NCBI GenBank assembly: GCA_905479945.1 | Contig: CAJQOP010000016.1 | Coordinates: forward strand, 1 to 35,504 | Reading direction: 5' to 3' | Length of the DNA: 35,504 nt | Source of the DNA: an uncultured Glaciecola sp. | Lineage (GTDB): Bacteria; Pseudomonadota; Gammaproteobacteria; Enterobacterales; Alteromonadaceae | Shown: in pieces, positions 26,523 through 33,205 of the stretch | Numbering within the stretch: position 1 is the first letter of the stretch | Layout: each line of letters opens with the position of its first letter | Notes under the pieces: generated by a model | What the model was told of the DNA's origin: nothing | Database searches by the model: none | The model's input: the letters and a program-made list of their open reading frames with translations, nothing else | Translations under genes and position numbers: made by a program

Positions 26523-27440
26523 TTAACCATTGACACTGCCAAACACCATTGATTTCTTGATATTTTGATATTTTGATACGAATATCCAGGCCTCATAAGG
26601 ATAAGTACCGCCGTTTGCTATGTTGGTACCACACCATGATCCTGCAGTATTTCCGATACCAGCAATAGCGCCTAACACATACACTTCAGTAGCCGATGCT
26701 GCCGCTATTCGGCTTACTTCTTGTCTATAAACAAGCCCTTCATCTGAAAAGAGCATCTTTGTGTTTGAGCTTACTCCTTCAGTATCAATAGCGTTAAAAT
26801 AACCTTTCCATGACCTTACTACCGCAGTTTTTCCACTAAAGAGACCACTGGCAAATTCTTCTTGCTGTTGCGCATTGATTGTGGTGGTCGTATACAAGGC
26901 TAAATCAACATCATTTTGGTCAGTAAAAAAGGTTTTAACGGTGGTTTTTGCCCACGCTTTTGTACCGCCGGCAAAAAACTTACCTGTAAAACCAGTATTA
27001 ATACTAAGACTCGTTTCTCTGTCGTTACCAAATGTTGCGGCGCCAGCACCAATTTTACCGTTAATATAAATAGCATTTTCATAATCAATGGCTACTGCGC
27101 TAACGGTATCGTCGCCTGTGCCGCCGACCGTTCTCACCCAATTGACATTGCCGCCGCTGCTGTAAGAGGCAACGAATATATCCTTACCACCGGCTGATTC
27201 AATTATGAGTGGCTGAGTATCAGCGCCAAGAGGAAAAAAATTTTTGTTTACAAACATACCGACAACAATAATATTGCCATTGCCGTCTACAGCCATATCG
27301 ATAATTTCTTCGTCACCATCGCCGCCAAATTGCACTGGCCATTGCGCCATACTATTTTGAAGCGGGGCAATAATAATGAACAATACCAAGGCCAACTTTA
27401 GGCACCAATTTTTGGTTTTATGTTGTGTGTTAGTTTTCAT
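26523..27440 (-). pseudogene. N-terminal 305 codons of the giant secreted protein (signal peptide and propeller repeats)
   Basis: This ORF has the true start of the giant gene: an ATG at 27440, 11 bp after the stop of the 613-residue gene, followed by a signal peptide (core about 14-28, cleavage after SMA). The mature part has SBBP/propeller-like repeats, such as FGGDGDEEIIDMAVDGNGN and TVGGTGDDTVSAVAIDYEN. It runs on to FVSKYQ and then leaves the family frame with NIKKSMVFGSVNG and a stop. The other frame continues sensibly from the same point (EINGVWQCQWL, then DIQYRGDIVTDTEGDVYYSA). The break lies at a 2.75-copy octamer, and taking out 8 bp gives exactly 3024 codons from 27440 to 18361. 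As it stands the product is a short secreted fragment, presumably non-functional. Confidence 0.8.
26557..26578 (-). repeat. Octamer tandem repeat at the frameshift of the giant gene
   Basis: TTGATATT (plus strand) occurs at 26557-26564 and 26565-26572, then TTGATA at 26573-26578: 22 bp, 2.75 copies. Eight is not a multiple of three, so each gain or loss of a copy shifts the reading frame. With one copy fewer, the frames of 26523-27440 and 18361-26433 join. This is the arrangement of a slipped-strand phase-variation tract, although two to three copies is a low number for a fast switch. Confidence 0.9.
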
Positions 27441-27451
27441 TTATTGATGCC

Positions 27452-29293
27452 TTATTGGTTCAATTTGTCGATTTGAGCGGCGTGTCGCAAAGTAAAAGTG
27501 CCTGCCGCTATAATGGGTAACTTGTGCAGACCATCGACCACTTCTGTATAGGTTCCCCCTTTAGCGTCATACCCTGAGCCTAAATCGTTTTCGATAGGTT
27601 CAAAGGTAAATTCCATTGTGCGGTTCACAGCATATGCCCTTGATACTACTTGGCCATCTATGGTTCTTTTGCCATGCTGAGCATGATAAATATGTCCAAA
27701 TGGGTTGGTTGGCGCTGTGCTCGGTAAATTCAGTTGAAAAGTGACATTGGTATCTAATGAGCCACCCGCTTGCATGTCCATACTGGTAATTTCTGTACCA
27801 GAATCATCCAATCCAAAATCATAGGCCATGGTGCTAACTCGTTTGCCAACTGCTTCGCCATCTCGCAAAACTATGCCGGTATAGTCGCCAATAAGTGAGT
27901 CATCGGTAAGTAATACATAATCACCCACCGTGCCATCGAGGTTAATTTTGCGCATTTGAATCACATCTTTAAGCAAGCGTACTTGGGTGCCGTCTCGATG
28001 CATAATGATCCGAAACGAAAATTCAGCGGCAACTGGCGTCAGTGCATTGCCTGCATCTTTTGTAATAGGCAAGCCATCATCATCAACACACAAAGCATAA
28101 GTTTGGGCCGGAATCTCGGTGACAGTGGTGACAGGTACACCGTTAACTAACTCAGACGATATTTCATCATATGCAGCAATATCACAATCATTTTTATAGT
28201 TTTGGACCTGCGAAACTTGGTCTATCGTTACAGTGCCTATCCACAAAGAATTTAGTGTGGGCGCAGACGCGCTTACAGGTATTAACCAACGACTGCCGGC
28301 AGCACCAATAATCTCAAGAGTTTGACTAAAGTTTTCAGGTGTAAAGTCAGCGCGGCGCACGCCCAAAGGAAAACGCAGTTCACCACTAGCGGGTATGGTT
28401 TGGTTCAAATTTGTGGGTAAAGGCAACCATTGTTGATCGGCACTTACATCGGCGTTTTCGTAATACATACCTTGGTCATTACCTATCAGCTTGACTGATA
28501 CCGATTGCGCAACATCCATTTTATTTTGCATGCGCGGTGTCAAACTCTCTAAAATTTCGCTGTAGTCGAGTCGATTTACCTGCGGTAGTTCAATATCCAA
28601 TGGACCGGTAAAAGTGCTACCCCCTTTGCTGAAGATCCAATAGGCAACACTTGGTTGAATAACCATATTAAGGGGGTCAACCTCTATCCAAGCATCGTCT
28701 GACAAGCGGTAAATTGCTTGATCTTTGTGGGCAGGAGAACTACTTACAAAATCAGCAAAAATGGGCAGGTTATCGGGGTCGACATGAAAACCAACCAAAT
28801 TAAATGAGTTAGACTCCCACTTCGTTTTAGGTACAACAGGTTTACCCGTAATCGTTAGTGTAACTTCGGTATCACCTGCAAAATTGATCAAATAGGCGCG
28901 GTTGGCTTGAATAGCAAATAAGTTGGTCATAAAAGCTTCGGGCGCTTGTTGTGGAAAAAATCGTAACCAGCCGGGGGAGCTTAATAGCTTATCTGGGTCG
29001 GGGTTGTCGATAAAATCGATTTTTGCGCGTTTTTGTAACCATGTCCAAACGCTGCTTACTTGAGGACCTTCGCCATCAACATAATCGGCAAATACCTGTT
29101 CGGTACTACCGTCATTTGGCGCAATTTGCACATACACCGAGTTCCAACCAGGCGTTAAGGTAATTGTTTGTATGCATTCTTGGCCGCTCTGACAGCTTAC
29201 ACTGGCGTGTAATATTGCATTGTATCCAATACAACATAGAAGCAACGCAAACTGCGCCAATCTAGTCGATAGTCGATGTGTAAAGTGAATCAT
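27452..29293 (-). CDS. Exported protein of the giant operon, function unknown, 613 residues
   Basis: It has a signal peptide (core about 13-28; cleavage near HAS) and then an N-terminal domain starting CIQTITLTPGWNSVYVQIAP. This 'flat cost of work' opening is common in exported proteins that sit beside giant LamG proteins. The rest is beta-rich, with SRWLIPVSASAPTLNSLWIG and a C-terminal GTFTLRHAAQI. Two Cys pairs may form disulfides. I recognise no catalytic motif. GGAG lies 9 nt upstream of the ATG. The stop is 11 bp before the giant gene's start, so translation is probably coupled. It may be a partner or assembly factor for the giant protein, inferred only from operon position. Confidence 0.72.
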   Translation of the reverse strand: MIHFTHRLSTRLAQFALLLCCIGYNAILHASVSCQSGQECIQTITLTPGWNSVYVQIAPNDGSTEQVFADYVDGEGPQVSSVWTWLQKRAKIDFIDNPDPDKLLSSPGWLRFFPQQAPEAFMTNLFAIQANRAYLINFAGDTEVTLTITGKPVVPKTKWESNSFNLVGFHVDPDNLPIFADFVSSSPAHKDQAIYRLSDDAWIEVDPLNMVIQPSVAYWIFSKGGSTFTGPLDIELPQVNRLDYSEILESLTPRMQNKMDVAQSVSVKLIGNDQGMYYENADVSADQQWLPLPTNLNQTIPASGELRFPLGVRRADFTPENFSQTLEIIGAAGSRWLIPVSASAPTLNSLWIGTVTIDQVSQVQNYKNDCDIAAYDEISSELVNGVPVTTVTEIPAQTYALCVDDDGLPITKDAGNALTPVAAEFSFRIIMHRDGTQVRLLKDVIQMRKINLDGTVGDYVLLTDDSLIGDYTGIVLRDGEAVGKRVSTMAYDFGLDDSGTEITSMDMQAGGSLDTNVTFQLNLPSTAPTNPFGHIYHAQHGKRTIDGQVVSRAYAVNRTMEFTFEPIENDLGSGYDAKGGTYTEVVDGLHKLPIIAAGTFTLRHAAQIDKLNQ

Positions 29294-29352
29294 GGTTTAA
29301 CTCCAGAGCATAAATTGCGGGATGGGGTAATCGTTTTAAAGTTATTCATTTT

Positions 29353-29406
29353 CTTGGCTATTTATTTGCTTGGCTATTTATTTGCTTGGCCATTTATTTG
29401 CTTGGC
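29353..29406. repeat. 16-bp tandem repeat, 3.4 copies, across the stop of the parvulin gene
   Basis: CTTGGCTATTTATTTG at 29353-29368 and 29369-29384, a one-mismatch copy CTTGGCCATTTATTTG at 29385-29400, and a partial CTTGGC at 29401-29406. The stop codon of the minus-strand parvulin gene (29394-29396) is inside the third copy, so the duplicated copies lie downstream of it, in the spacer before the 613-residue gene. They lengthen the spacer without changing a protein. Confidence 0.88.
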
Positions 29407-30389
29407 AATAAGGGCGGTGCCGCTTTCTTCAAAGGCTCACTTGAGCTTTCTGGTAGCGTGATAGCGGCCAAAATATTTTGGTTTATTACAAGCGCTTGTC
29501 CCTTACTTTGTAAGGTTTCAAACCATTGAGCTTCGGCAAGTTTGCGGCTTTCATACTCAAGTATTCGTTGAATATTGCTAGCAACAATATCCAAGCTTTT
29601 TTGTGTTTCAGGCTTTCTATCTAGTAACTTGATTAAGTAGTAACCATCAGCGCCTTCCACTAAAGGAGCAAGGTCTCCATTTTCGTTTAATTGCTCTAAG
29701 GCTTTTGCGACGGCAGTATCAAGTGTTCGATTCTCAGTTTGATTTTTTATCCAACCGAAGTCGCCACCAGCATAACGAGAAGCTTGATGATCTGAATGCT
29801 TTGCTGCAAGTGAACCAAAGCCGTTCAGCGAATCTGGCTGAGTTAATGCCAATTTGTACACTTGCTCTGCTTGAGCTTTCACAGCTGCACGTTTATCTGC
29901 TGAGGCCTGCGGTGAAAGTGTTAGACGTATAATGGCAAGTCGCGTCATGCTGGGGCTTGTATATCTATGAATGTTTTGCTGGTAATACTGCTCAATTGCA
30001 ACAGGAGAAACGCTAACTTGAGCCAACAGTGTGTCTAATTGCTCACTGCGTAATTTATTAATCATCAAGTTTTCTAAGGCTTTAAGTATCGCTGGGTCAC
30101 TAGCAAAACCGGCTTCACGAGCTGCCGTAATTTGCAGTTGTCGCTGAATCATCTCGTCGAGCACACTTTGCTTTTGTGCCAAGCTCAGCTCACGTACACC
30201 ATTGCTTCTGCTTAGTAATTTATCAACGAAGTCCTTGCTTAGTATCGATACGTCACCAACACTAGCTAACACAGCATCATCAGCAACTCGATGCTTTTTT
30301 GGCTCGCTGCAAGCGCCTAACATTAGGAAAGTAACACCGCATACAACAAGCAATACAATGTTTTTAAACTGATTGAGAAGGTCGTACAT
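29394..30389 (-). CDS. Parvulin-type peptidylprolyl isomerase lipoprotein, first gene of the giant operon
   Basis: 331 residues with a lipoprotein leader and lipobox LGAC (Cys27). A SurA/PpiC-like N-terminal chaperone part follows (residues about 45-140, with LSLAQKQSVLDEMIQRQLQ). Then comes the parvulin PPIase domain (about 150-265), with RLAIIRLTLSP, FGSLAAKHSDH, GGDFGWI and the closing GYYLIKLLDRK. It probably helps fold exported proteins in the periplasm, tethered to a membrane. I used the ATG at 30389; a TTG 9 nt upstream is in frame. It precedes three genes for very large exported proteins on the same strand, so a dedicated chaperone role is likely. A candidate promoter lies about 100-130 bp upstream. 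Confidence 0.87.
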   Translation of the reverse strand: MYDLLNQFKNIVLLVVCGVTFLMLGACSEPKKHRVADDAVLASVGDVSILSKDFVDKLLSRSNGVRELSLAQKQSVLDEMIQRQLQITAAREAGFASDPAILKALENLMINKLRSEQLDTLLAQVSVSPVAIEQYYQQNIHRYTSPSMTRLAIIRLTLSPQASADKRAAVKAQAEQVYKLALTQPDSLNGFGSLAAKHSDHQASRYAGGDFGWIKNQTENRTLDTAVAKALEQLNENGDLAPLVEGADGYYLIKLLDRKPETQKSLDIVASNIQRILEYESRKLAEAQWFETLQSKGQALVINQNILAAITLPESSSEPLKKAAPPLLPSK

Positions 30390-30488
30390 GGCTAACAAGT
30401 CCTATAAAGCCGCTTTATTTCACGATTTAATGCATCAATACAAATTGTTGTTATTATGCTAATCGCGTCTTCGCCGCTTTTAAAAAGT

Positions 30489-30517
30489 GTATATAAAACA
30501 CTCAACTAGCCTAACAA
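30489..30517 (-). promoter_or_regulatory. Candidate sigma-70 promoter of the giant operon
   Basis: On the minus strand, TTGTTA (30512-30517) and TATACA (30489-30494) are separated by 17 bp, each matching 4 of 6 consensus bases. It lies about 100 bp upstream of the parvulin start. No other promoter-like pair was evident closer to the four genes, whose spacing is otherwise short. Confidence 0.35.
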
Positions 30518-30616
30518 GTATATTATTTAGCGAGAACTCTACATAGGTATGGGGTGGGTACATACTTTAGTATGGGTTCGCGCCAGCGCATTGGAAAGTG
30601 CTGAATTTTGGGGAAT

Positions 30617-31210
30617 TTATAAAGCGGTATGTTTGGTCTTTTCAACCGTAAACTCAATCAAGTCCGGATAAAAACGCAGAAACCCTTGATTAAATTCCGC
30701 GGCGTTTTGTGCTACGAATTGCATCGCTTCTTTGGCAAATACAACTCTTCCATTAAGGCGTTTTTCAATTTGATAAAGCGCTCGTTCACAACTAGCTAGC
30801 TCTTGATAATCGCTTAACCAACGATATTCAATTAGTCCTGCTCGAACATGAGGAAAACGGCCGCCGATAAGGTTTGAGTGCCGCTCTATTTCAAGATAAA
30901 ACCCGTCAAGCAAGTTATCCAAATTGTGATCAGAAAAGGCACTCCAGTGCTGGCACAATAAATGGTCAAAGTAGACATCGATGACCACGCCAGACATACG
31001 CCGAATGCTTTTTGGAAAAATTTCTCTTAGCGCTTTCACTTCAGCATGGCGATCGGTATAGCTATCAATTTTGCGATGCAAGCGAACGCCTTGTTGATGC
31101 TCCACCGCTAAATGTGAGAGATCGCTGCCTTTCACAAAGTCACCCAGAAAATTACCTAACATACTGGTATTGGTAAGATGCGCGAGGTGAATGTGGGCTA
31201 AATAATTCAT
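30617..31210 (-). CDS. acpH: Acyl carrier protein phosphodiesterase
   Basis: A 197-residue AcpH (DUF479), which removes the phosphopantetheine arm from holo-ACP. It begins MNYLAHIHLAHL and continues with SMLGNFLGDFVKG, RLHRKIDSYTDRHAEV and VIDVYFDHLLCQHW. These hold the conserved His/Asp residues of the HD-like metal site, in the order seen in E. coli AcpH (193 residues). AGCAGG precedes the ATG. A small hairpin with an AT-rich tail (31234-31249) lies 24 bp upstream of the start. No fatty-acid genes are adjacent, so the gene is a standalone housekeeping function here. Confidence 0.93.
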   Translation of the reverse strand: MNYLAHIHLAHLTNTSMLGNFLGDFVKGSDLSHLAVEHQQGVRLHRKIDSYTDRHAEVKALREIFPKSIRRMSGVVIDVYFDHLLCQHWSAFSDHNLDNLLDGFYLEIERHSNLIGGRFPHVRAGLIEYRWLSDYQELASCERALYQIEKRLNGRVVFAKEAMQFVAQNAAEFNQGFLRFYPDLIEFTVEKTKHTAL

Positions 31211-31221
31211 ATGCCTGCTAA

Positions 31222-31249
31222 TTAAATATATTAAAGAACGCTAGTTCTT
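31222..31249 (-). terminator. Hairpin with T-rich tail between the DUF1294 gene and acpH
   Basis: On the minus strand, AAGAAC-TAGC-GTTCTT (31234-31249) is followed by TAATATATTT. This small intrinsic-terminator-like stem is 56 bp after the stop of the cold-shock/DUF1294 gene and 24 bp before the acpH start. It could terminate the first or act in the acpH leader. Confidence 0.4.
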
Positions 31250-31304
31250 GTTTGATTTCGTGTTTTCTATATATTTGTATTGAGAGCTATTTACGCTGCA
31301 ATTT

Positions 31305-31922
31305 TCAATTGCCTATTTCGCTCAAAATAGTTAAATACTGTGAACCCGACGGCGATATCAAAAAAGCCAAGGTGCCAATGTTTAGCAAAACCGTTATCCA
31401 AAACACCAAGCGAAAGTCCTTCTTTGATGATTTGTGTCGCAACCATTGTTGAGCCAACGCAGCACCGGGCCATCCGCCTGCCAACGCTAACATATGCAGG
31501 GTGTTTTCTGTTGTTCTCCAGCTATTGCGCTGAGCTTTGGACTTATCCCAGGCATACACAAAAAACGTAAACACACTTAAGCCTAAATAGGCATACATCA
31601 GTATTTTTGGTATATAGCTCATGTAGTACAAGGTACAAACCGCAGCTAGAAAAAGAATGGCTAAATACACTGAAAAGCGCTTAGGTGTTATTGTTTTCTG
31701 CTTCTTTGGTTTCTCACCCTTATAGCTAACATCACCAGCACAAACCCGACCACGTTTATCTTTAACCGTGGTAAATGTAACAAGTTCGCCCATTTTTGGT
31801 GCTTTCAAGCTGTTAGTAAATGCTGTTTTATGCGCAAACAATTCACTCCCGCCATTCGTTGGCTTTATAAAACCAAAAGCTCGAACCACGTCCCACTTTA
31901 CGACTCTCCCTTCTAAGCGCAT
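31305..31922 (-). CDS. Cold-shock-domain and DUF1294 membrane protein
   Basis: A 205-residue fusion. Residues 1-66 are a cold-shock-like OB fold (GRVVKWDVVRAFGFIKP and ELFAHKTAF, the RNP1- and RNP2-like strands), able to bind RNA or single-stranded DNA. After a basic linker come a hydrophobic hairpin (about 84-122) and the DUF1294 part, with KSKAQRNSWRTTENTLHMLALAGGWPG-type residues and a final membrane segment. The layout and length are usual for this family in gammaproteobacteria. The ATG is preceded by GGAGG at a spacing of 4. Its function is unknown; it may be a membrane-tethered nucleic-acid-binding protein. Upstream it diverges from the small membrane gene at 32256 across a repeat-rich intergenic region. 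Confidence 0.9.
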   Translation of the reverse strand: MRLEGRVVKWDVVRAFGFIKPTNGGSELFAHKTAFTNSLKAPKMGELVTFTTVKDKRGRVCAGDVSYKGEKPKKQKTITPKRFSVYLAILFLAAVCTLYYMSYIPKILMYAYLGLSVFTFFVYAWDKSKAQRNSWRTTENTLHMLALAGGWPGAALAQQWLRHKSSKKDFRLVFWITVLLNIGTLAFLISPSGSQYLTILSEIGN

Positions 31923-31960
31923 CCTTCCTCCATGAAATGTATATCCTAGCTACATTGATT

Positions 31961-32005
31961 GTATAACAAATTACTATATGACAAATTACTGTATAACAAA
32001 TTACT
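31961..32005. repeat. 15-bp tandem repeat, three copies, upstream of the cold-shock/DUF1294 gene
   Basis: GTATAACAAATTACT at 31961-31975 and 31991-32005 flank a variant, ATATGACAAATTACT, at 31976-31990. It starts 38 bp upstream of the minus-strand ATG at 31922, where promoter elements would lie. Change in copy number could therefore alter spacing or expression. Confidence 0.88.
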
Positions 32006-32017
32006 AGCGAGGGGTTT

Positions 32018-32048
32018 CATAAGAAGTTCCTCTTTACTACTTCTTATG
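32018..32048. promoter_or_regulatory. Perfect 10-bp inverted repeat in a divergent intergenic region
   Basis: CATAAGAAGT (32018-32027) and ACTTCTTATG (32039-32048) are separated by 11 bp. The repeat lies between the divergent genes at 31922 and 32256, so it is more likely an operator or leader structure than a terminator. No bound protein is known. Confidence 0.4.
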
Positions 32049-32158
32049 CAATTTGCGAATTTTTGTGCAGTATCAGGATGCTAAAGACAATCCAGGGGCC
32101 TTATAAGAAAAGCCCTCAGATCATTGATAAATATACACTAATTTAAAGGTGGCACAAA

Positions 32159-32186
32159 AGTGTCGTACATATTTGTACAAGTGTCG
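32159..32186. promoter_or_regulatory. AGTGTCG direct repeats around a small palindrome
   Basis: AGTGTCG occurs at 32159-32165 and 32180-32186, a 21-bp period (two helical turns). Between the repeats is the palindrome GTACA-N4-TGTAC (32065+100 to 32178, i.e. 32165-32178). This is typical operator layout, 70-97 bp upstream of the start at 32256, and the small HTH protein encoded downstream could be its binder. Confidence 0.35.
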
Positions 32187-32225
32187 CATGCACGTCGTCC
32201 AAAACCTTGTAAGCTTAGTGTTCAA

Positions 32226-32252
32226 TGTCTCTCGTCCAAACAGGGAGAGACA
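32226..32252 (+). promoter_or_regulatory. Hairpin that buries the Shine-Dalgarno of the gene at 32256
   Basis: TGTCTCTC (32226-32233) pairs perfectly with GAGAGACA (32245-32252) over an 11-nt loop. The only good Shine-Dalgarno, GGGAGAG (32243-32249), is mostly in the 3' arm, and the stem ends 3 nt before the ATG. In the RNA the ribosome-binding site would be closed unless the stem is melted, by temperature, a ligand, an RNA or translation from upstream. An open frame from 32160 does read through it. Confidence 0.55.
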
Positions 32253-32255
32253 AAT

Positions 32256-32738
32256 ATGAACACTAATATTTCAACGAATAATGCAGAGGAAAACACACCA
32301 ATGAGTCAAGTTAGCATGCGCAAGGGCTTTTGGTTTTACTTTAAGCACAAAGGAAATGATATCTCTGTGCATGGCTCAGGATTAACAGCCACGGAAACGG
32401 TGTATGTAAACAATCACCCTGTTTCAATAAAGCGCAATTTTATCCACTTTATTAGCAAGCATAGTTTTGTGCATGATGGCGTATCATATGATGTCGAAAT
32501 TAACGTCAAAGGTATTTTTTCAAAAGATCGCAACATGAGCGTTACCTTGTTTGCTGATGGCGAACTAGTAAATGTTGAAACCTATGCCTTTAAGCCTAAT
32601 AAGGGAGGCCTTGAATTCGTTAAAGAAGACGCATGGAAAATTATATTAGCTTTCTCTGGTTTAGTTGCCATTGGGTATTTTGTTGGCTACTTTGTTGGCG
32701 TGTATGGAACAAAATTCTTTATGTACCTCTTCAACTAA
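32256..32738 (+). CDS. Small protein with one C-terminal membrane helix, function unknown
   Basis: 160 residues. I used the ATG at 32256, which has GGGAGAG at good spacing; an open frame reaches back to a GTG at 32160, but those residues look non-coding. After a polar N-terminus, the middle is beta-rich (KGFWFYFKHKGNDISVHGSG, VNNHPVSIKRNFIHF, MSVTLFADGELVNVETYAF). The C-terminus has one hydrophobic segment (about 133-157) with GYFVGYFVG-type residues. I do not recognise a family. It precedes a membrane-tethered HTH gene by 17 bp on the same strand, so the two form an operon. Its translation is probably controlled by the hairpin over the Shine-Dalgarno. Confidence 0.65.
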   Translation: MNTNISTNNAEENTPMSQVSMRKGFWFYFKHKGNDISVHGSGLTATETVYVNNHPVSIKRNFIHFISKHSFVHDGVSYDVEINVKGIFSKDRNMSVTLFADGELVNVETYAFKPNKGGLEFVKEDAWKIILAFSGLVAIGYFVGYFVGVYGTKFFMYLFN

Positions 32739-32755
32739 GTTATTGATAAATAATC

Positions 32756-33067
32756 ATGGAACTTAGAGGCGATAAAGTAAAGGACATGCGCTTAGCCAAC
32801 AACTGGACGCAACAGCATTTAGCTGAGGTTTGCAATGTAAGCTTGCGAACTATTCAACGTGTTGAGAATAAAGGGACGGCATCACTGGAAACCGTCATGG
32901 CACTTTGTGTTGCTTTCGATACGCAGCGTGAAACGCTTTTTGAAGTGCCTAAACCCGACCCTGATAAAATGGAAAAGGTGCAAAAAAACCCTCTGCTAAT
33001 TATTATTTATATTGGTGGCTTATTGAGTGGGATTATTATAAGTGTTGCGATTAACTCGGTCATTTAA
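32756..33067 (+). CDS. XRE-family HTH regulator with a C-terminal membrane helix
   Basis: 103 residues. The N-terminal HTH (about residues 6-62) is of Cro/C1 type: VKDMRLANNWTQQHLAEVCN, VSLRTIQRVENKGTASLET and a closing ALCVAFDT. Residues about 79-100 are one hydrophobic segment (LLIIIYIGGLLSGIIISVAI), so the DNA-binding domain should hang on the cytoplasmic face of the inner membrane. It follows the small membrane protein gene by 17 bp, and both end in a membrane helix, suggesting they interact. The target may be the operator-like repeats upstream of the pair; this is inference. Confidence 0.82.
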   Translation: MELRGDKVKDMRLANNWTQQHLAEVCNVSLRTIQRVENKGTASLETVMALCVAFDTQRETLFEVPKPDPDKMEKVQKNPLLIIIYIGGLLSGIIISVAINSVI

Positions 33068-33078
33068 TCACGCTATTT

Positions 33079-33205
33079 GTGACGCTCTTTATCCTGTTCT
33101 TTATCCCGTTCTTTATCCCGCAAGTTATCGCTTTCCTTTGCTTTACTTGCTACCATTTGGGCATATAAAAAATCTCAGCTCGATGAACTAGAGGCGCGAC
33201 TTTAA
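33079..33205 (+). pseudogene. Possible frameshifted small membrane protein coupled to the PhyH gene
   Basis: Two overlapping frames together look like a small membrane protein. From the GTG at 33079, VTLFILFFIPFFIPQVIAF is strongly hydrophobic. One frame over, FALLATIWAYKKSQLDELEA leads to a stop at 33203-33205. That stop overlaps the next start as TAATG, the pattern of coupled genes. Neither frame alone is convincing: the second has no start codon, and the first ends early. A 12-bp tandem repeat (33085-33120) lies in the N-terminal part. A real coding history is an inference; chance hydrophobic frames are possible. Confidence 0.3.
33085..33120. repeat. 12-bp tandem repeat, three copies
   Basis: CTCTTTATCCTG (33085-33096), then TTCTTTATCCCG twice (33097-33108 and 33109-33120). 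It lies between the HTH gene and the PhyH gene, inside the possible small membrane ORF, where it would encode a repeating F-F-I-P. Confidence 0.85.

Noticed and set aside
26557..26578. Programmed ribosomal frameshift at the octamer
   Set aside because: No slippery heptamer plus structure is evident, and an exact 8-bp duplication explains the break more simply.
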